A stretch of DNA of 23,675 nucleotides, from the IMG/VR virus record IMGVR_UViG_3300027770_000257, positions 1 to 23,675 of that record; one strand, written 5' to 3'. The notes under the pieces were generated by a model that worked only from the letters and a program-made list of their open reading frames with translations, did not search any database and was not told the origin of the DNA. Positions 4,962 through 14,534 of this stretch are shown here, one piece after another (within the stretch, counting starts at the first letter, position 1; each line of letters opens with the position of its first letter). The stretch comes from a virus. The position numbers and the translations under genes are program-made.

Positions 4962-6205
4962 GCAGTGTAGGTGCCGTTGGCAGTATAAGTCAATACTTTA
5001 AAACTACCATCTGTGGTCACTGTGGGAGATCCTGTGGTCAATCCTGAATAATTTGCAGTGGGTATTCTCAATATCACTACACCAGCATTGCCGCTGTTGG
5101 TGCCTTTGCCACCATCACCATATCCCGAGGTGGCAGTGCCTGGTGTGCTGTCTCCACCCGCTGCATAGGTTACCGCGGAACCAGTGATTGAATTTGATGT
5201 GCCTGCTCCACCTGTGCCTCCAGATGCTGCAGCGCTGCTGCCTCCACCACCACCCCCCAGTGTTGTGGGAGAAGCTGGACTGTTGGCTCCTGCGTAGCTG
5301 GTCCATGTGACTTTGCTGGTCCAACTAGTTTGATAATAGCCATCACCACCCGGATATGTCTGATCCGCAGTAAAAGCAGCACCACCGGTATAACCCGCTG
5401 TGGGCCCCTTGGCACCTGCTCCACCACCACTGCCGCTTTGAGAAAAATATACCCACGACAAAGTACCCCCAGAGGTGTAATTGCCGTATGTGCTGGTATC
5501 AATTTTACGAATATCCACAATTGTGTATCCAGTGTAGAGATCTATGTTGGTTGAATCTATCACATTGTAAGGAATACCTATGCCGGGAAATGCACCCGTG
5601 GCATTGTAAATGGTAAAATTGTTTATTTGTGTCATGCCTCCCACATTTTGTATGTTGACATATCCACCATATGGTGGGGAACCAAAATTACTTAATCCGT
5701 GAGCGGTGCTGGTAGTAACTCTAACTGTGCCGTTGGTTTTTTGCACATTTGAAATGGTAAAAATTTTTGCTGCGTTATCTACTGCACCAAAAGAAACTGT
5801 ATTTCCATACCCCTCATCTCCACCTCCAAAACTGCCCCATCCTAATCCTCCCCCACCTCCACCCTGTGCCACCACAGGAACTATGCCATGACCTAGAATT
5901 ACTGAATATCTACCCATTCTTCCTGTGAGATATGCCAGCCCAGCACCAGTGCTGTTCATGTGATCTCCTGTGTTGGGTCCACCTGCTCCCACTGTGATTG
6001 TGTATGTTTTTTCTGGAGTTAATGATAAGCCATCAATGGCATTGCCGTAAGAAGTTGCCACTGCCCCGGCACCCCCACCTCCACCATAATTTCCAGATTG
6101 TGTGTCTCCACCTGCTCCTCCACCACCCACCACTAAAAAATCTATGGAATACGGATCTCGTGTGTTTGTGCCACCAAATAACCATTTTGCAAGCCCTAGC
6201 GGCAT
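4958..6205 (-). CDS. Glycine-rich tail/adhesin-like protein
   Basis: A 415-residue, extremely glycine-rich protein with repeated GGGGGAG, GGGGGGLGWGSFGGG and TLGGGGGGSS tracts. These resemble the glycine-rich domains at the tips of phage tail fibres and in marine phage adhesins. It starts MPLGLAK, nearly the same as the LamG-like protein two genes upstream. Near residue 25 the stretch DFLVVGGGGAGG begins the Gly-rich fold. The C-terminus (VVILRIPTANYSGL... FKVLTYTANGTYTA) is a typical end of such domains. It is secreted nowhere by itself (no signal peptide), so a virion role is inferred from position after the fibre. The start has only a weak site (GAAAG). Confidence 0.75.
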   Translation of the reverse strand: MPLGLAKWLFGGTNTRDPYSIDFLVVGGGGAGGDTQSGNYGGGGGAGAVATSYGNAIDGLSLTPEKTYTITVGAGGPNTGDHMNSTGAGLAYLTGRMGRYSVILGHGIVPVVAQGGGGGGLGWGSFGGGDEGYGNTVSFGAVDNAAKIFTISNVQKTNGTVRVTTSTAHGLSNFGSPPYGGYVNIQNVGGMTQINNFTIYNATGAFPGIGIPYNVIDSTNIDLYTGYTIVDIRKIDTSTYGNYTSGGTLSWVYFSQSGSGGGAGAKGPTAGYTGGAAFTADQTYPGGDGYYQTSWTSKVTWTSYAGANSPASPTTLGGGGGGSSAAASGGTGGAGTSNSITGSAVTYAAGGDSTPGTATSGYGDGGKGTNSGNAGVVILRIPTANYSGLTTGSPTVTTDGSFKVLTYTANGTYTA

Positions 6206-6206
6206 G

Positions 6207-6749
6207 TTAACTTTCTATAATCTTTAAACAGATAAATCTATCATGATAAGGACTAATTATTTTACGATTTATTAATTCTAGTTTTTCTTGATCAGCAATT
6301 TGTCTATACACATTTTTAATCTGGTCTATTGAATGCAAATATTTGATCAAATTATCCCAGGTGTCAAAATATTTTCTTTCCACAACATGGGTGCCATTAT
6401 CGTTTAATTTGCTTAACGACATGTTTTCAAGTCCCCAGCCCTGCGTGTCTTCGTTCCATAATAGATCATATTCGGTTCTAGGACTAACGGGCCTAGCTAC
6501 CGGTGGTTCCCATTGTCTCGTAGAATCATTCCATGTCCATGATGGATAAGGTGAGGGGGCCGAATTTAACAATTGTGGTTTGGGATTTTGCGGTTCTTGC
6601 CATTCTTCATTAATTAATTGTTCTATTCGAAAACTGTGTCTAAACCATTGCTTACCTGCAATATTCCAAACCCACCGTACCAATTCGTTTGAATTGTTAA
6701 AATTATGCACTGTTGTACCAGCTGGGTCATGCCAAAATAATCTATACAT
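6207..6749 (-). CDS. Tryptophan-rich 180-aa protein in the fibre accessory cluster, unknown
   Basis: A protein with many tryptophans, a proline-rich middle (about residues 52-92, including WTWNDSTRQWEPP), and a charged helical C-terminus. Its start overlaps the stop of the LamG-like gene as TAATG, so expression is coupled. The W-rich segment is typical of small structural or decoration proteins of marine phages, but I cannot name a family. A chaperone or tail-decoration role for the flanking adhesins is conceivable and is inference only. Confidence 0.7.
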   Translation of the reverse strand: MYRLFWHDPAGTTVHNFNNSNELVRWVWNIAGKQWFRHSFRIEQLINEEWQEPQNPKPQLLNSAPSPYPSWTWNDSTRQWEPPVARPVSPRTEYDLLWNEDTQGWGLENMSLSKLNDNGTHVVERKYFDTWDNLIKYLHSIDQIKNVYRQIADQEKLELINRKIISPYHDRFICLKIIES

Positions 6750-7681
6750 TAGTAAGTGCCTCCTGAACCCGGGCCCGCTGTATTGGATATAATATTAATA
6801 TCTCCAGATCCTTTGGTAACTTTGGTTGTGGTTGTGTTGGCCAATGATCCACCCATTACAAGAGTAGAAGCTGAATGATACCAATATAATTTTGCCGCTG
6901 CCGCTCCACCCGTGGTGCCTGCTGTGCCCCCATCCACGTAACCATCTGTGTTTGCGGCATTGTAATAATAGCCTCTTGTGGTGGCATTACTAAAATCCAC
7001 GATAGAATCATAGAACCACGTGGGACCAATGTCCACTGTGGCTCCGCACTCCTGGTCTGCTGTGTATGCCGCTGTGATAGCATCTTGTCTGTTATATCTA
7101 AAAGGAAATATTGGCCACTGATTTTGATTTGATGATGTTCCAGACGTGTCTGTGCCTCTGCCTGCTCCCACATCCACACCATCAACGTATAGCCTTGAAT
7201 TGGCTACACTGGTCAATGACATACTCCACATCACACAATGCCATCTACCATTCAATAGATTACTTTTATATTTGGCTACTGTGTCATAGGATCCTCCAGA
7301 TTTTGAGGAAGTCAATCCTACGTTTATAACGTTATTATAAAAATTGCCACCAATACCATCTGGACCTAATACCAAGTTAAATCCATTATTTGAATTGGGA
7401 TAACCTGTGCCACGATAACTCTGTAATAATATCGTGTAATCATTACCACTATATGTTGCACTTGTATCCACGTTGCCTGCAAATCCATTCACTCGCACCC
7501 ACATCACTAAACTGAATGCACCAGCATCTGTGAGTTTTGAAGCACCCAGCGTGGTCACATAAGCGGCCTTGTCAGCACCGTTGATGACTGAATCTGCTCC
7601 TGCTTTGTTATCGTTGAATGCGTAGGCACCAACTGCCGTTGCACCTTTAGCTAATATATCTTTTGCAAAGCCAAGAGGCAT
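6749..7681 (-). CDS. LamG/concanavalin A-like adhesin
   Basis: A 310-residue protein beginning MPLGFAKDIL, then a beta-sandwich region typical of LamG/concanavalin-like domains. Evidence is AFSLVMWVRVNG (about 55-66) and the stretch at about 143-172 with NGRWHCVMWSMS and NSRLYVDGVDVG, the hallmark strand pair of that fold. The C-terminus is Gly/Ala/Thr rich. These domains bind carbohydrates and are common on phage tails. The ribosome-binding site AGGAGG (7687-7692) is built into the fibre stop codon, which argues for strong expression directly after the fibre. It is likely an additional receptor-binding or decoration protein; the ligand is unknown. Confidence 0.8.
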   Translation of the reverse strand: MPLGFAKDILAKGATAVGAYAFNDNKAGADSVINGADKAAYVTTLGASKLTDAGAFSLVMWVRVNGFAGNVDTSATYSGNDYTILLQSYRGTGYPNSNNGFNLVLGPDGIGGNFYNNVINVGLTSSKSGGSYDTVAKYKSNLLNGRWHCVMWSMSLTSVANSRLYVDGVDVGAGRGTDTSGTSSNQNQWPIFPFRYNRQDAITAAYTADQECGATVDIGPTWFYDSIVDFSNATTRGYYYNAANTDGYVDGGTAGTTGGAAAAKLYWYHSASTLVMGGSLANTTTTKVTKGSGDINIISNTAGPGSGGTY

Positions 7682-7686
7682 ATGAT

Positions 7687-7692
7687 CCTCCT
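7687..7692 (-). promoter_or_regulatory. Consensus AGGAGG ribosome-binding site inside the tail-fibre stop codon
   Basis: On the minus strand the fibre ends TAGGAGGATCATATG. The Shine-Dalgarno hexamer overlaps the TAG stop and lies 5 bases from the ATG of the LamG-like gene. It is one of the strongest ribosome-binding sites in the window. Confidence 0.8.
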
Positions 7693-10600
7693 ATGCGAAC
7701 GCTTTCGCTATGTTGCCCAAGAAGTTGGTGCCATCGTTGTAGATGGTCACAACATCAATTGCATTGGCTGCTGTGGACAGAGTGGGTGTGCCACCTGCAA
7801 ATTTTACCGCGGTGCTGGTGTCTGTGCCAAATGTGGCTGTGCGTGATCCCGTGGCATCCTGCACAATGATGATGGTCACTGTCTGGCCACTGCTTAAATT
7901 TGTTATAACAAATCCAGTGTTCACTGCCAGGGTGACCTTGTGTATGGGTGCCAAATTGCAATCCACAGTGATGGTGCTGCTGGATGTCAGAGCATTTTGT
8001 TTTTCTCTGTATCTCTCAATGGTTCCTAATCTTGATTGATAGGTGTCATCTGCTGAATAGAAAGCATATTTGGTTCCTGCAGTGGATCCAGATCCTATGT
8101 AGAATCCATAGTGCGTGGTTTCTAGATTGCTTGTGGTAGATGGTATGTCTGCAAAAGCATAGGCATTGGTGATCTTGTAATTGGTCCCTGCCACACCCGA
8201 GGAACCTCCCCCACCGTTGGTTTCTGATATGAAAGTGTAGCCATTGGTTATTGTAGTGGTGTCAGTGGAGTTACCTCTCACATTCAAGTTACCTCTAACA
8301 GCCATAGCATTGGTCACTGTCAGTGTGCCACCGTGATTTTCATCCACTTGACAAAATGCACTGGCACCAACTAAGTTAGGACCAGTCTTGGTTCCACCCC
8401 CTGAATTGGTCAATACAGCGATAGCAGTAGTCCCCCTTAAAGCTGTCGCTCGTGATCCTGTAGCGGTGGATCCAAATGTGGCACCATTGAGATCAAATAT
8501 GCTCTGGTCATGGTTTCCAATCCTCCAGTTGGTGTTGTTGTATGTGGTTGCAGAAGAATCTGCCTTGGCATAAGTGGTTCTTGAGTTATTGGTTAATCTT
8601 CCATCAAATGTGGTGATATCTGCCACAGATAGATTGGAATAAACCATTTGATTGCCTCTGTAAGAAGCAGAATCCCATTGTGGTATAGAGTTAGATGAGT
8701 TGTAGATGGTGTAAGGGAAATTGGTTGCAGTGAAGGCAGGACCCAAGATGGCCTTACCCGTGCCGTTGGGTTCCACTGTGATGTTGCCGTTGCTGACAGA
8801 AACTATCTGCGAGATCACAGGGCTGGTCAAAGTTTTATTTGTCAATATTTCTGAACCAGTGAGTGTGGCAAAATCTCCATCACTCAATGCTGTGTTAAAT
8901 TGTGCAGTGGTTCCAGATAATGTATTAGAAGTTAAATTAATTGTTTTATTTGTTAAAGTGTCGGTGGTTGCTTTACCCACCAATGTGTCAGTGGCAGTGG
9001 GCAATGTCACTGTGCCTGTGTTGCTGATGCTAGAGATAATAGGTGTGGTCAGGGTCTTGTTGGTCAAGGTCTGTGTGCCAGTCAAAGTGGCCACTGTGCT
9101 GTCTATGGCTATGGTGCCCGTGGATGTTATGGTGCCACCGGTCAATCCCGTGCCGGCAGTGATTGATGTAACCCCACTTGAAACTGTAGAAAAACTTAAT
9201 TGTCCAGAACCATTGGTGATCAACACCTGTCCGTTGGTGCCATCTGCCTGTGGATGACTGATGCCATCTATGACCACGGAACCTGTGCCATTTGGTAAAA
9301 GTGTGATGTTGCCGTTGACACCGTTTGCAATCACAACAGTGCCTGAATTTGTGCCTTCGTTGGTGCTGATCGTGATATTGCCCGTGCCGTTTGTGGTCAG
9401 GGTTGCCGCTGCATTTATATCACCAATCCTCACTGCATCTGCGGTAAGGTATACATCACCTGTGCCGTTGGGAGCGATCTCTATGTTTCTATTTGATGTT
9501 GAAACTATTTTATACGTTTGCACATCAAGATCCGCACCCAGCTGGGGAGTGGTATCAAATGCTATGTCTGTAAGCCATCCTTGGTTATCAACATAAATTT
9601 TTGTTACAGCATCTTGTGAGGCCACTGGATCTGCCACATTGATGATCCTTGCAGAATCCACATTGATATGTCCTGTGCCGTTTGTGATTAAATTAATATT
9701 GTCATTGCTTTGTGTTGCAGTGATGTTGTTGTCAGCTATGGTTATGCTGCCCGTGTCCAGATCTCCTGTGACGTTGCCTGTTACGTTGCCCGTTACGTTG
9801 CCTGTGACGTTGCCTGTGACGTTGCCTGTGTGAACCCCTGCTGTGTTACCTGTGACATTGCCTGTTACATTGCCAGTTAAATTTCCTGTGACATTGGCCT
9901 CCACCGTGCCGGCCACGAATGTTTCTGAGCCTATGGTCCACTTGTCAGTGGTTTCATTCCAAATTAAACTCTTGTCAGCGGACGTGCCTCGTTCAACTTC
10001 GATACCTGCATTTGCTGCGGGAGCACCAGATTGATTGGTTGCTAGTCTTATAATATTGTCTTCTATATCTAACTGTGTGGTATTCAGCGTGGTGGTTGTG
10101 CCTTCCACGGTTAAGTCACCGTTTATTATCACATCGTTGAATGTGCTGGTACCTGTGGTTGCAGTCACGTTGCCTGTTAAGTTACCTGTTACGTTGCCTG
10201 TGACATTGCCTGTTAAATTACCTGTGACAGATGTTGTGGTCAATACACCTGTGCTGGGATTATATGTGAATCCTGTGTCGGTCCTTGGTGACAAGTTGCC
10301 AGTGGCAGCCGAAACAAACAATGGATAATTGGTTGCATTGGTTGTGTTATCCGCAGTTAAAGTTACAGTGGATCCCACACCAGCAGTGGTAGCATTGGTG
10401 GCTGTGTCAGCATTACCTGTTAAGTTACCTGTGACATTACCTGTGACATTGCCTGTTAAATTACCTGTGACAGATGTTGTGGTCAATACACCTGTGGATG
10501 GATTGTATGTGAATCCCGTGTCAGTGCGAGGTGATAAATTGCCTGTGGCTGCTGAAACAAATGTTGGATAATTGGTTGCATTGGTTGTGTTATCTGCTGT

Positions 10601-11701
10601 CAATGTCACCGCTGATGCATATGTGGCAGTGTCAGCGTTGCCTGTCACAGCACCTGTTAAATTTCCTGAGAATGCAGTAGAAGTTAAAATACCTGTGGAT
10701 GGATTATATGTGAATCCTGTATCAGTGCGTGGTGAAAGATTACCTGTGGCAGCTGATGTGAATAATGGATAGTTGGTAGCATTGGTTGTGTTGTCTGCTG
10801 TCAGTGTTACAGCACTGGCATAAGTTGCTGAACCTGCATTGCCAGACACTGTGCCTGTGACATTACCTGTTAAATTACCTGTGACAGATGTTGTGGTCAA
10901 TACACCAGTGGATGGATTGTATGTGAATCCCGTGTCAGTTCTCGGTGAAAGATTACCCGTGGCAGCTGATGTGAATAATGGATAGTTGGTGGCATTGGTA
11001 GAATTATCTGCTGTCAGTGTTACAGCACTTGCGTATGTGGCTGTGTCAGCATTGCCTGTCACATTTCCTGTCACATTTCCTGTTACATTTCCTGTTAAAT
11101 TTTTTACTAACGGGTTGGTCAAAGCAATTGTAATGCTGCCTGTGGAAGTTACCGGTGTGCTGCCTATGGTGATGTTGGCATCTGAAGTGGTCAATCCCAC
11201 GCTGCTTACCGTGCCCGCACCCACTGCAGTTACTTGTGCATTGCCTGATGCATCAAACGATAATATTTTATTTGCTCTCGTGGCAGCCGCTGGAATGATC
11301 AATGTGGCAGTTTCCGCTGTGGGTTCTGCTAATCTAAATACTTTGTCTGTTAATATGTTGTCGATGTCCTGTATGCCCTGTGTCAATCTATCCAACTCGT
11401 TGTTGATGGTAGAAGCAAGGAAAGCACCACCCTGTTCAAAATCTGTTGATCTCACGTTGTACGTGTTCCTTATAAGATACACTGATGCTGCTGCGGAAGG
11501 TGCTGATACAAACACCACCGTGCCTGTGCCCGATGTGCCTGAACTAAATGTGATGGTGTAATCCGTGGTGTAGGTTTTTAACGTGGTGCCCACGTAGACA
11601 TCCAAGCTGCTGCTGTCAGCGATGCTGAAATTGAATGTGAAACTGGTCTGCGATCCGTTCGCTGTGTATTGTACCCTTGGTGTTGCTGTTGATGTAGTCA
11701 T
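7691..11701 (-). CDS. Tail fibre protein with T7 gp17-like N-terminus and repeat shaft
   Basis: A 1336-residue host-recognition fibre. Residues 1 to about 130 match the T7 tail-fibre N-terminal (virion attachment) domain: RVQYTANGSQTSFTFNF, TTDYTITF, STDFEQGG, NNELDRLTQGIQD. Residues about 203-513 form a shaft with four copies of a 70-80-residue unit (TADNTTNATNYP... LSPRTDTGFTYNPSTGVLT) separated by TGNVTGN microrepeats; a second TGNV tract spans about 603-646. The middle continues with NGDLTVEG and TQTLTNKTLT modules common in marine phage fibres. The C-terminus is a distinct beta-rich tip (about 1230-1336). It is much longer than T7 gp17 (553 aa). The ATG has an AGGAAA site. DNA repeats make the gene prone to expansion and contraction. 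Confidence 0.92.
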   Translation of the reverse strand: MTTSTATPRVQYTANGSQTSFTFNFSIADSSSLDVYVGTTLKTYTTDYTITFSSGTSGTGTVVFVSAPSAAASVYLIRNTYNVRSTDFEQGGAFLASTINNELDRLTQGIQDIDNILTDKVFRLAEPTAETATLIIPAAATRANKILSFDASGNAQVTAVGAGTVSSVGLTTSDANITIGSTPVTSTGSITIALTNPLVKNLTGNVTGNVTGNVTGNADTATYASAVTLTADNSTNATNYPLFTSAATGNLSPRTDTGFTYNPSTGVLTTTSVTGNLTGNVTGTVSGNAGSATYASAVTLTADNTTNATNYPLFTSAATGNLSPRTDTGFTYNPSTGILTSTAFSGNLTGAVTGNADTATYASAVTLTADNTTNATNYPTFVSAATGNLSPRTDTGFTYNPSTGVLTTTSVTGNLTGNVTGNVTGNLTGNADTATNATTAGVGSTVTLTADNTTNATNYPLFVSAATGNLSPRTDTGFTYNPSTGVLTTTSVTGNLTGNVTGNVTGNLTGNVTATTGTSTFNDVIINGDLTVEGTTTTLNTTQLDIEDNIIRLATNQSGAPAANAGIEVERGTSADKSLIWNETTDKWTIGSETFVAGTVEANVTGNLTGNVTGNVTGNTAGVHTGNVTGNVTGNVTGNVTGNVTGDLDTGSITIADNNITATQSNDNINLITNGTGHINVDSARIINVADPVASQDAVTKIYVDNQGWLTDIAFDTTPQLGADLDVQTYKIVSTSNRNIEIAPNGTGDVYLTADAVRIGDINAAATLTTNGTGNITISTNEGTNSGTVVIANGVNGNITLLPNGTGSVVIDGISHPQADGTNGQVLITNGSGQLSFSTVSSGVTSITAGTGLTGGTITSTGTIAIDSTVATLTGTQTLTNKTLTTPIISSISNTGTVTLPTATDTLVGKATTDTLTNKTINLTSNTLSGTTAQFNTALSDGDFATLTGSEILTNKTLTSPVISQIVSVSNGNITVEPNGTGKAILGPAFTATNFPYTIYNSSNSIPQWDSASYRGNQMVYSNLSVADITTFDGRLTNNSRTTYAKADSSATTYNNTNWRIGNHDQSIFDLNGATFGSTATGSRATALRGTTAIAVLTNSGGGTKTGPNLVGASAFCQVDENHGGTLTVTNAMAVRGNLNVRGNSTDTTTITNGYTFISETNGGGGSSGVAGTNYKITNAYAFADIPSTTSNLETTHYGFYIGSGSTAGTKYAFYSADDTYQSRLGTIERYREKQNALTSSSTITVDCNLAPIHKVTLAVNTGFVITNLSSGQTVTIIIVQDATGSRTATFGTDTSTAVKFAGGTPTLSTAANAIDVVTIYNDGTNFLGNIAKAFA
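9762..9896 (-). repeat. TGNV coding microrepeat (second tract)
   Basis: Tandem 12-base units (GACGTTGCCTGT-like on the plus strand) encode consecutive T-G-N-V residues, about 11 units with one interruption near 9833-9842. They produce the misleading VTLPVTLP open frames on the opposite strand. Confidence 0.8.
10165..11095 (-). repeat. Four tandem long repeats in the fibre shaft
   Basis: Four copies of a 210-240-bp coding unit begin at about residues 217, 289, 356 and 431. Each encodes the TADN[S/T]TNATNYP to NPSTG[V/I]LT block, followed by a variable number of TGNV/TGNL units. The copies differ by synonymous changes and a few substitutions (PLFTSAA, PTFVSAA, PLFVSAA), so they are not recent perfect duplications. 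Confidence 0.85.
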
Positions 11702-11720
11702 GTGTTTTTTCCTATGTTAT

Positions 11721-14534
11721 TTATTTAAATGGATTTTGTAAATCTACGATATTCACACCCCCAAATGCTCTTTCTTGTTTGGCACGCTGTTTCATCATTT
11801 TTTGACTTCTGCGATAGCCATCTTTGTCAAATAATTCCCACCACCAATCATGCATGGTTTGCCTCCACACGGCCTTGGTCCATATGCTTAATGCCAATGG
11901 ATTTAAATCGTTGGCCAAACTGCCCAATCCCATTATGCCATCTTTAAGATCTTGTGATTTTTTTCTGCCTTTGGCAATGTCAACGGTACCAGACAATATG
12001 CTCCATGTGGAAACTCCTAATTTGGTAAGATCGTTTGCTACTGGACCTAGCACCCTGCTAGCTACCTCTGCGTATTGTGGTATACGACTTTTTTTATCTT
12101 CGTTTCTTCCGGTTATAATAGAATCCCATAATGCTGCACCACCCGATTCTATAATTAGGTCTTGATAATATGGAACAATATTAATATATTGAAAACCTTT
12201 TTGCACCGCAGTTTCAAGAGTATATGGTTGCTTGCCAGCTATTACTTGTTTTAATGTGGCCACTATAGCTCCAGTTACTGTTAACAATCCACCCAGCAGA
12301 GCCAGTTGTGATACTTGTGTTATTCTGTTACCACCCTTAATTACATCTCCATATTCCTTTGCTAATATCTTCCTGCTGAATGTCAGCATAAAACTTTTAA
12401 ATTGAAACAAAGATTTTGTCAATTCTGCAGCTACCGTGTTTGGCATTTGCAATCCAGAAGTTAGTGCTCGATCAATTGTGTCGGGTTTTGTGCCGGCCCG
12501 TTCCACAAAATTGTTGATGAAGGTGATCATTTTTGTTTCTAAATCATTAACTTCAAATGAATATTTTTTTGGATTATTGCCTGTTGCTACCAATTGCTCG
12601 TTGGGCAATTTTATGTCATCGTTGAATCGATTTTTTAATGCCGCAATGTCAAACAGGCCACTCTGTGTGAGTGGTTTTAATTCTACAATCTTGTTCCATT
12701 GTTTTTCTGTAATACCCAATACTTTAAAATCATATTTAAATTCATCGGGTAAATTTATATACTGAACATTGGTTTTTACTAAATCTCCTAATCTTCTCTG
12801 CATTGTGGATGCCACCATCTTTGGCATGGCTTGCGTGTACCACGTGAAGCCATTTAATTTTAAACCAAAATGTGCAAATGCAGCAGTGCCTCTGCTAAAT
12901 TTGTCTAGGATGGGTTGATTGATTGTGGCAGTGTTGGCATCTACCAAATTAAATCTATCATGTAATTCAACACCAAACACCTCTGTTATGTCCAGCACAG
13001 AAGTATAAAATAAATTTTGTTCTGCTTTGGTTCCGCGGAACTCGTTTATATTGAATACAGAATCCACTAGATCCATGCTAGTAATACCGTATTTGTTAGC
13101 AACGTGTTTGATTGTAGGCCCATCCGCGATCTGTGTAATCAGTCCACCGGATAATTTTATAGTTTCAAGATTTCTTAAGGAAGATATTATTGCAGGTCCC
13201 ACACCACTTTCTCTTGTGGATGGATTAATTTGTTCTTCAACCCATTGATGTATATAGTTAGTTAATTTTATTTCGTTTGTGCTAAATTTTGTGTAGTTGT
13301 CAGATTCCTCACGTATCCATTTCTGCATCGATTCAAATCCTCGTTTGACATCTGGTCCATAAAAATCAACCAATGCCAATATTCTAGCATTTTCCGCTAT
13401 AGTTCTTTGCACAATAGCTCTCACACCATTTTGATTGGATCTTGAAAGTTTGTCTTTGACTTCTATGTAACTGTCCGCATCGGCTAGTTTTAAATAAAAA
13501 GGCAATTTATTAATTGCTGCATATTGTTGATCTTGATTTAATCCGCTACTCCGTATGTAATCTTTTAATTCGTTGTTTATTTCTTTCACTGCAGCATCTT
13601 GTACCCTCCAATCTTTATTTCGATTAGTTAAAAACTTTTCGTATAATATTTTTGCCAATTGTTTTCTATGTTTAAACGGATCACCCGAATCTATCACATG
13701 TCCTTCGTGATCTGGATGTAACTTTTGAGAATAAAATTCTACAAACTCATTTACATCTTTGAATGCTTTTTTTACCATTCTATAATCATATGTCACACGC
13801 AATCTATTTTGCAATCCTTGCAGAGCAGGCACTCCCATTAATCGTGATTGCATGGTAGACTCTTCTTCTAATTTTAAAATATAACTTTTGGCAAATTCAA
13901 ATGCTTCTCTAGATCCTCGCTTGTTTGCACCTGGGAGAAGCATATCACTTGCCTCGGGTGTTGTTGGTGGTGCAATTGTTTTATTTTTTTGTAAATCCTG
14001 TCGTAAAAAAAATACCTCTCTAATAAAATCATCCTCGCTAAATGTTTTTGGTATACTTCCTATGTCCTGGTCTTTCCATGGACCATATTTTTGTAAATCT
14101 ATCACAAAATCTAAACCCATTGCTTTGCCCTGTGCATCCCTTCTTTTATCTAACGGCACTATATTTCTTGTTTTATTAGTTAAAAAATGAGCGCTGTTGT
14201 AGGCCTCTGCCAAACTGTCTGTACTACCCTCGGCATCCAGCATCCTTTTTGCCTCTCGAATTTGTTCTATTCTCGCATTGACTTTTTCCTGTGTTATAAT
14301 TCTTTTGAGGTCATTTTCTATAATGTCTTCAAGTTGCACTTTTGCTAAATTAGCTAACCATTTGTTTAATTCATTTTCATTCCAAGATTTATCAGCTGCT
14401 TGCAATTCTGTGGTTCTGTCGTTAAATGCTTGTTCCACCCTGCTGGTCTCATCTCTTGCATTCACAACATTTAATTTTTTTAAATTACTTTTATTAAAAT
14501 CTTCTAATAAAATATCTTCGCAACTTTTTGCCAT
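11721..14534 (-). CDS. gp16-like internal core/ejection protein, C-terminal part (937 aa)
   Basis: A large internal virion protein, probably ejected with the DNA to form the trans-envelope channel. The first 300 residues are charged and helical. Residues about 460-480 (LSGGLITQIADGPTIKHVA) and 553-580 (AHFGLKLNGFTWYTQAMPKMVAS), then 690-735 (TSGLQMPNT... FQFKSFMLTFSRK), resemble the C-terminal half of T7-like gp16 proteins. A hydrophobic segment at 740-767 could insert in a membrane. The start overlaps the upstream 603-aa gene as TAATG with an AGAGG site 6 bases upstream. Together the two ORFs (1540 aa) would equal a slightly long gp16 (T7: 1318). I see no transglycosylase motif in this part. 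Confidence 0.8.
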   Translation of the reverse strand: MAKSCEDILLEDFNKSNLKKLNVVNARDETSRVEQAFNDRTTELQAADKSWNENELNKWLANLAKVQLEDIIENDLKRIITQEKVNARIEQIREAKRMLDAEGSTDSLAEAYNSAHFLTNKTRNIVPLDKRRDAQGKAMGLDFVIDLQKYGPWKDQDIGSIPKTFSEDDFIREVFFLRQDLQKNKTIAPPTTPEASDMLLPGANKRGSREAFEFAKSYILKLEEESTMQSRLMGVPALQGLQNRLRVTYDYRMVKKAFKDVNEFVEFYSQKLHPDHEGHVIDSGDPFKHRKQLAKILYEKFLTNRNKDWRVQDAAVKEINNELKDYIRSSGLNQDQQYAAINKLPFYLKLADADSYIEVKDKLSRSNQNGVRAIVQRTIAENARILALVDFYGPDVKRGFESMQKWIREESDNYTKFSTNEIKLTNYIHQWVEEQINPSTRESGVGPAIISSLRNLETIKLSGGLITQIADGPTIKHVANKYGITSMDLVDSVFNINEFRGTKAEQNLFYTSVLDITEVFGVELHDRFNLVDANTATINQPILDKFSRGTAAFAHFGLKLNGFTWYTQAMPKMVASTMQRRLGDLVKTNVQYINLPDEFKYDFKVLGITEKQWNKIVELKPLTQSGLFDIAALKNRFNDDIKLPNEQLVATGNNPKKYSFEVNDLETKMITFINNFVERAGTKPDTIDRALTSGLQMPNTVAAELTKSLFQFKSFMLTFSRKILAKEYGDVIKGGNRITQVSQLALLGGLLTVTGAIVATLKQVIAGKQPYTLETAVQKGFQYINIVPYYQDLIIESGGAALWDSIITGRNEDKKSRIPQYAEVASRVLGPVANDLTKLGVSTWSILSGTVDIAKGRKKSQDLKDGIMGLGSLANDLNPLALSIWTKAVWRQTMHDWWWELFDKDGYRRSQKMMKQRAKQERAFGGVNIVDLQNPFK

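Noticed and set aside
9762-11095. CRISPR-like repetitive array
   Set aside because: The repeats are in-frame coding units of the fibre, without unique spacers between constant palindromic repeats.
8721-11561. Long plus-strand open frames rich in VTLPVTLPV opposite the tail fibre
   Set aside because: They are the complement of the fibre's TGNV repeats (low stop density on the opposite strand), have no ribosome-binding sites and no family resemblance.
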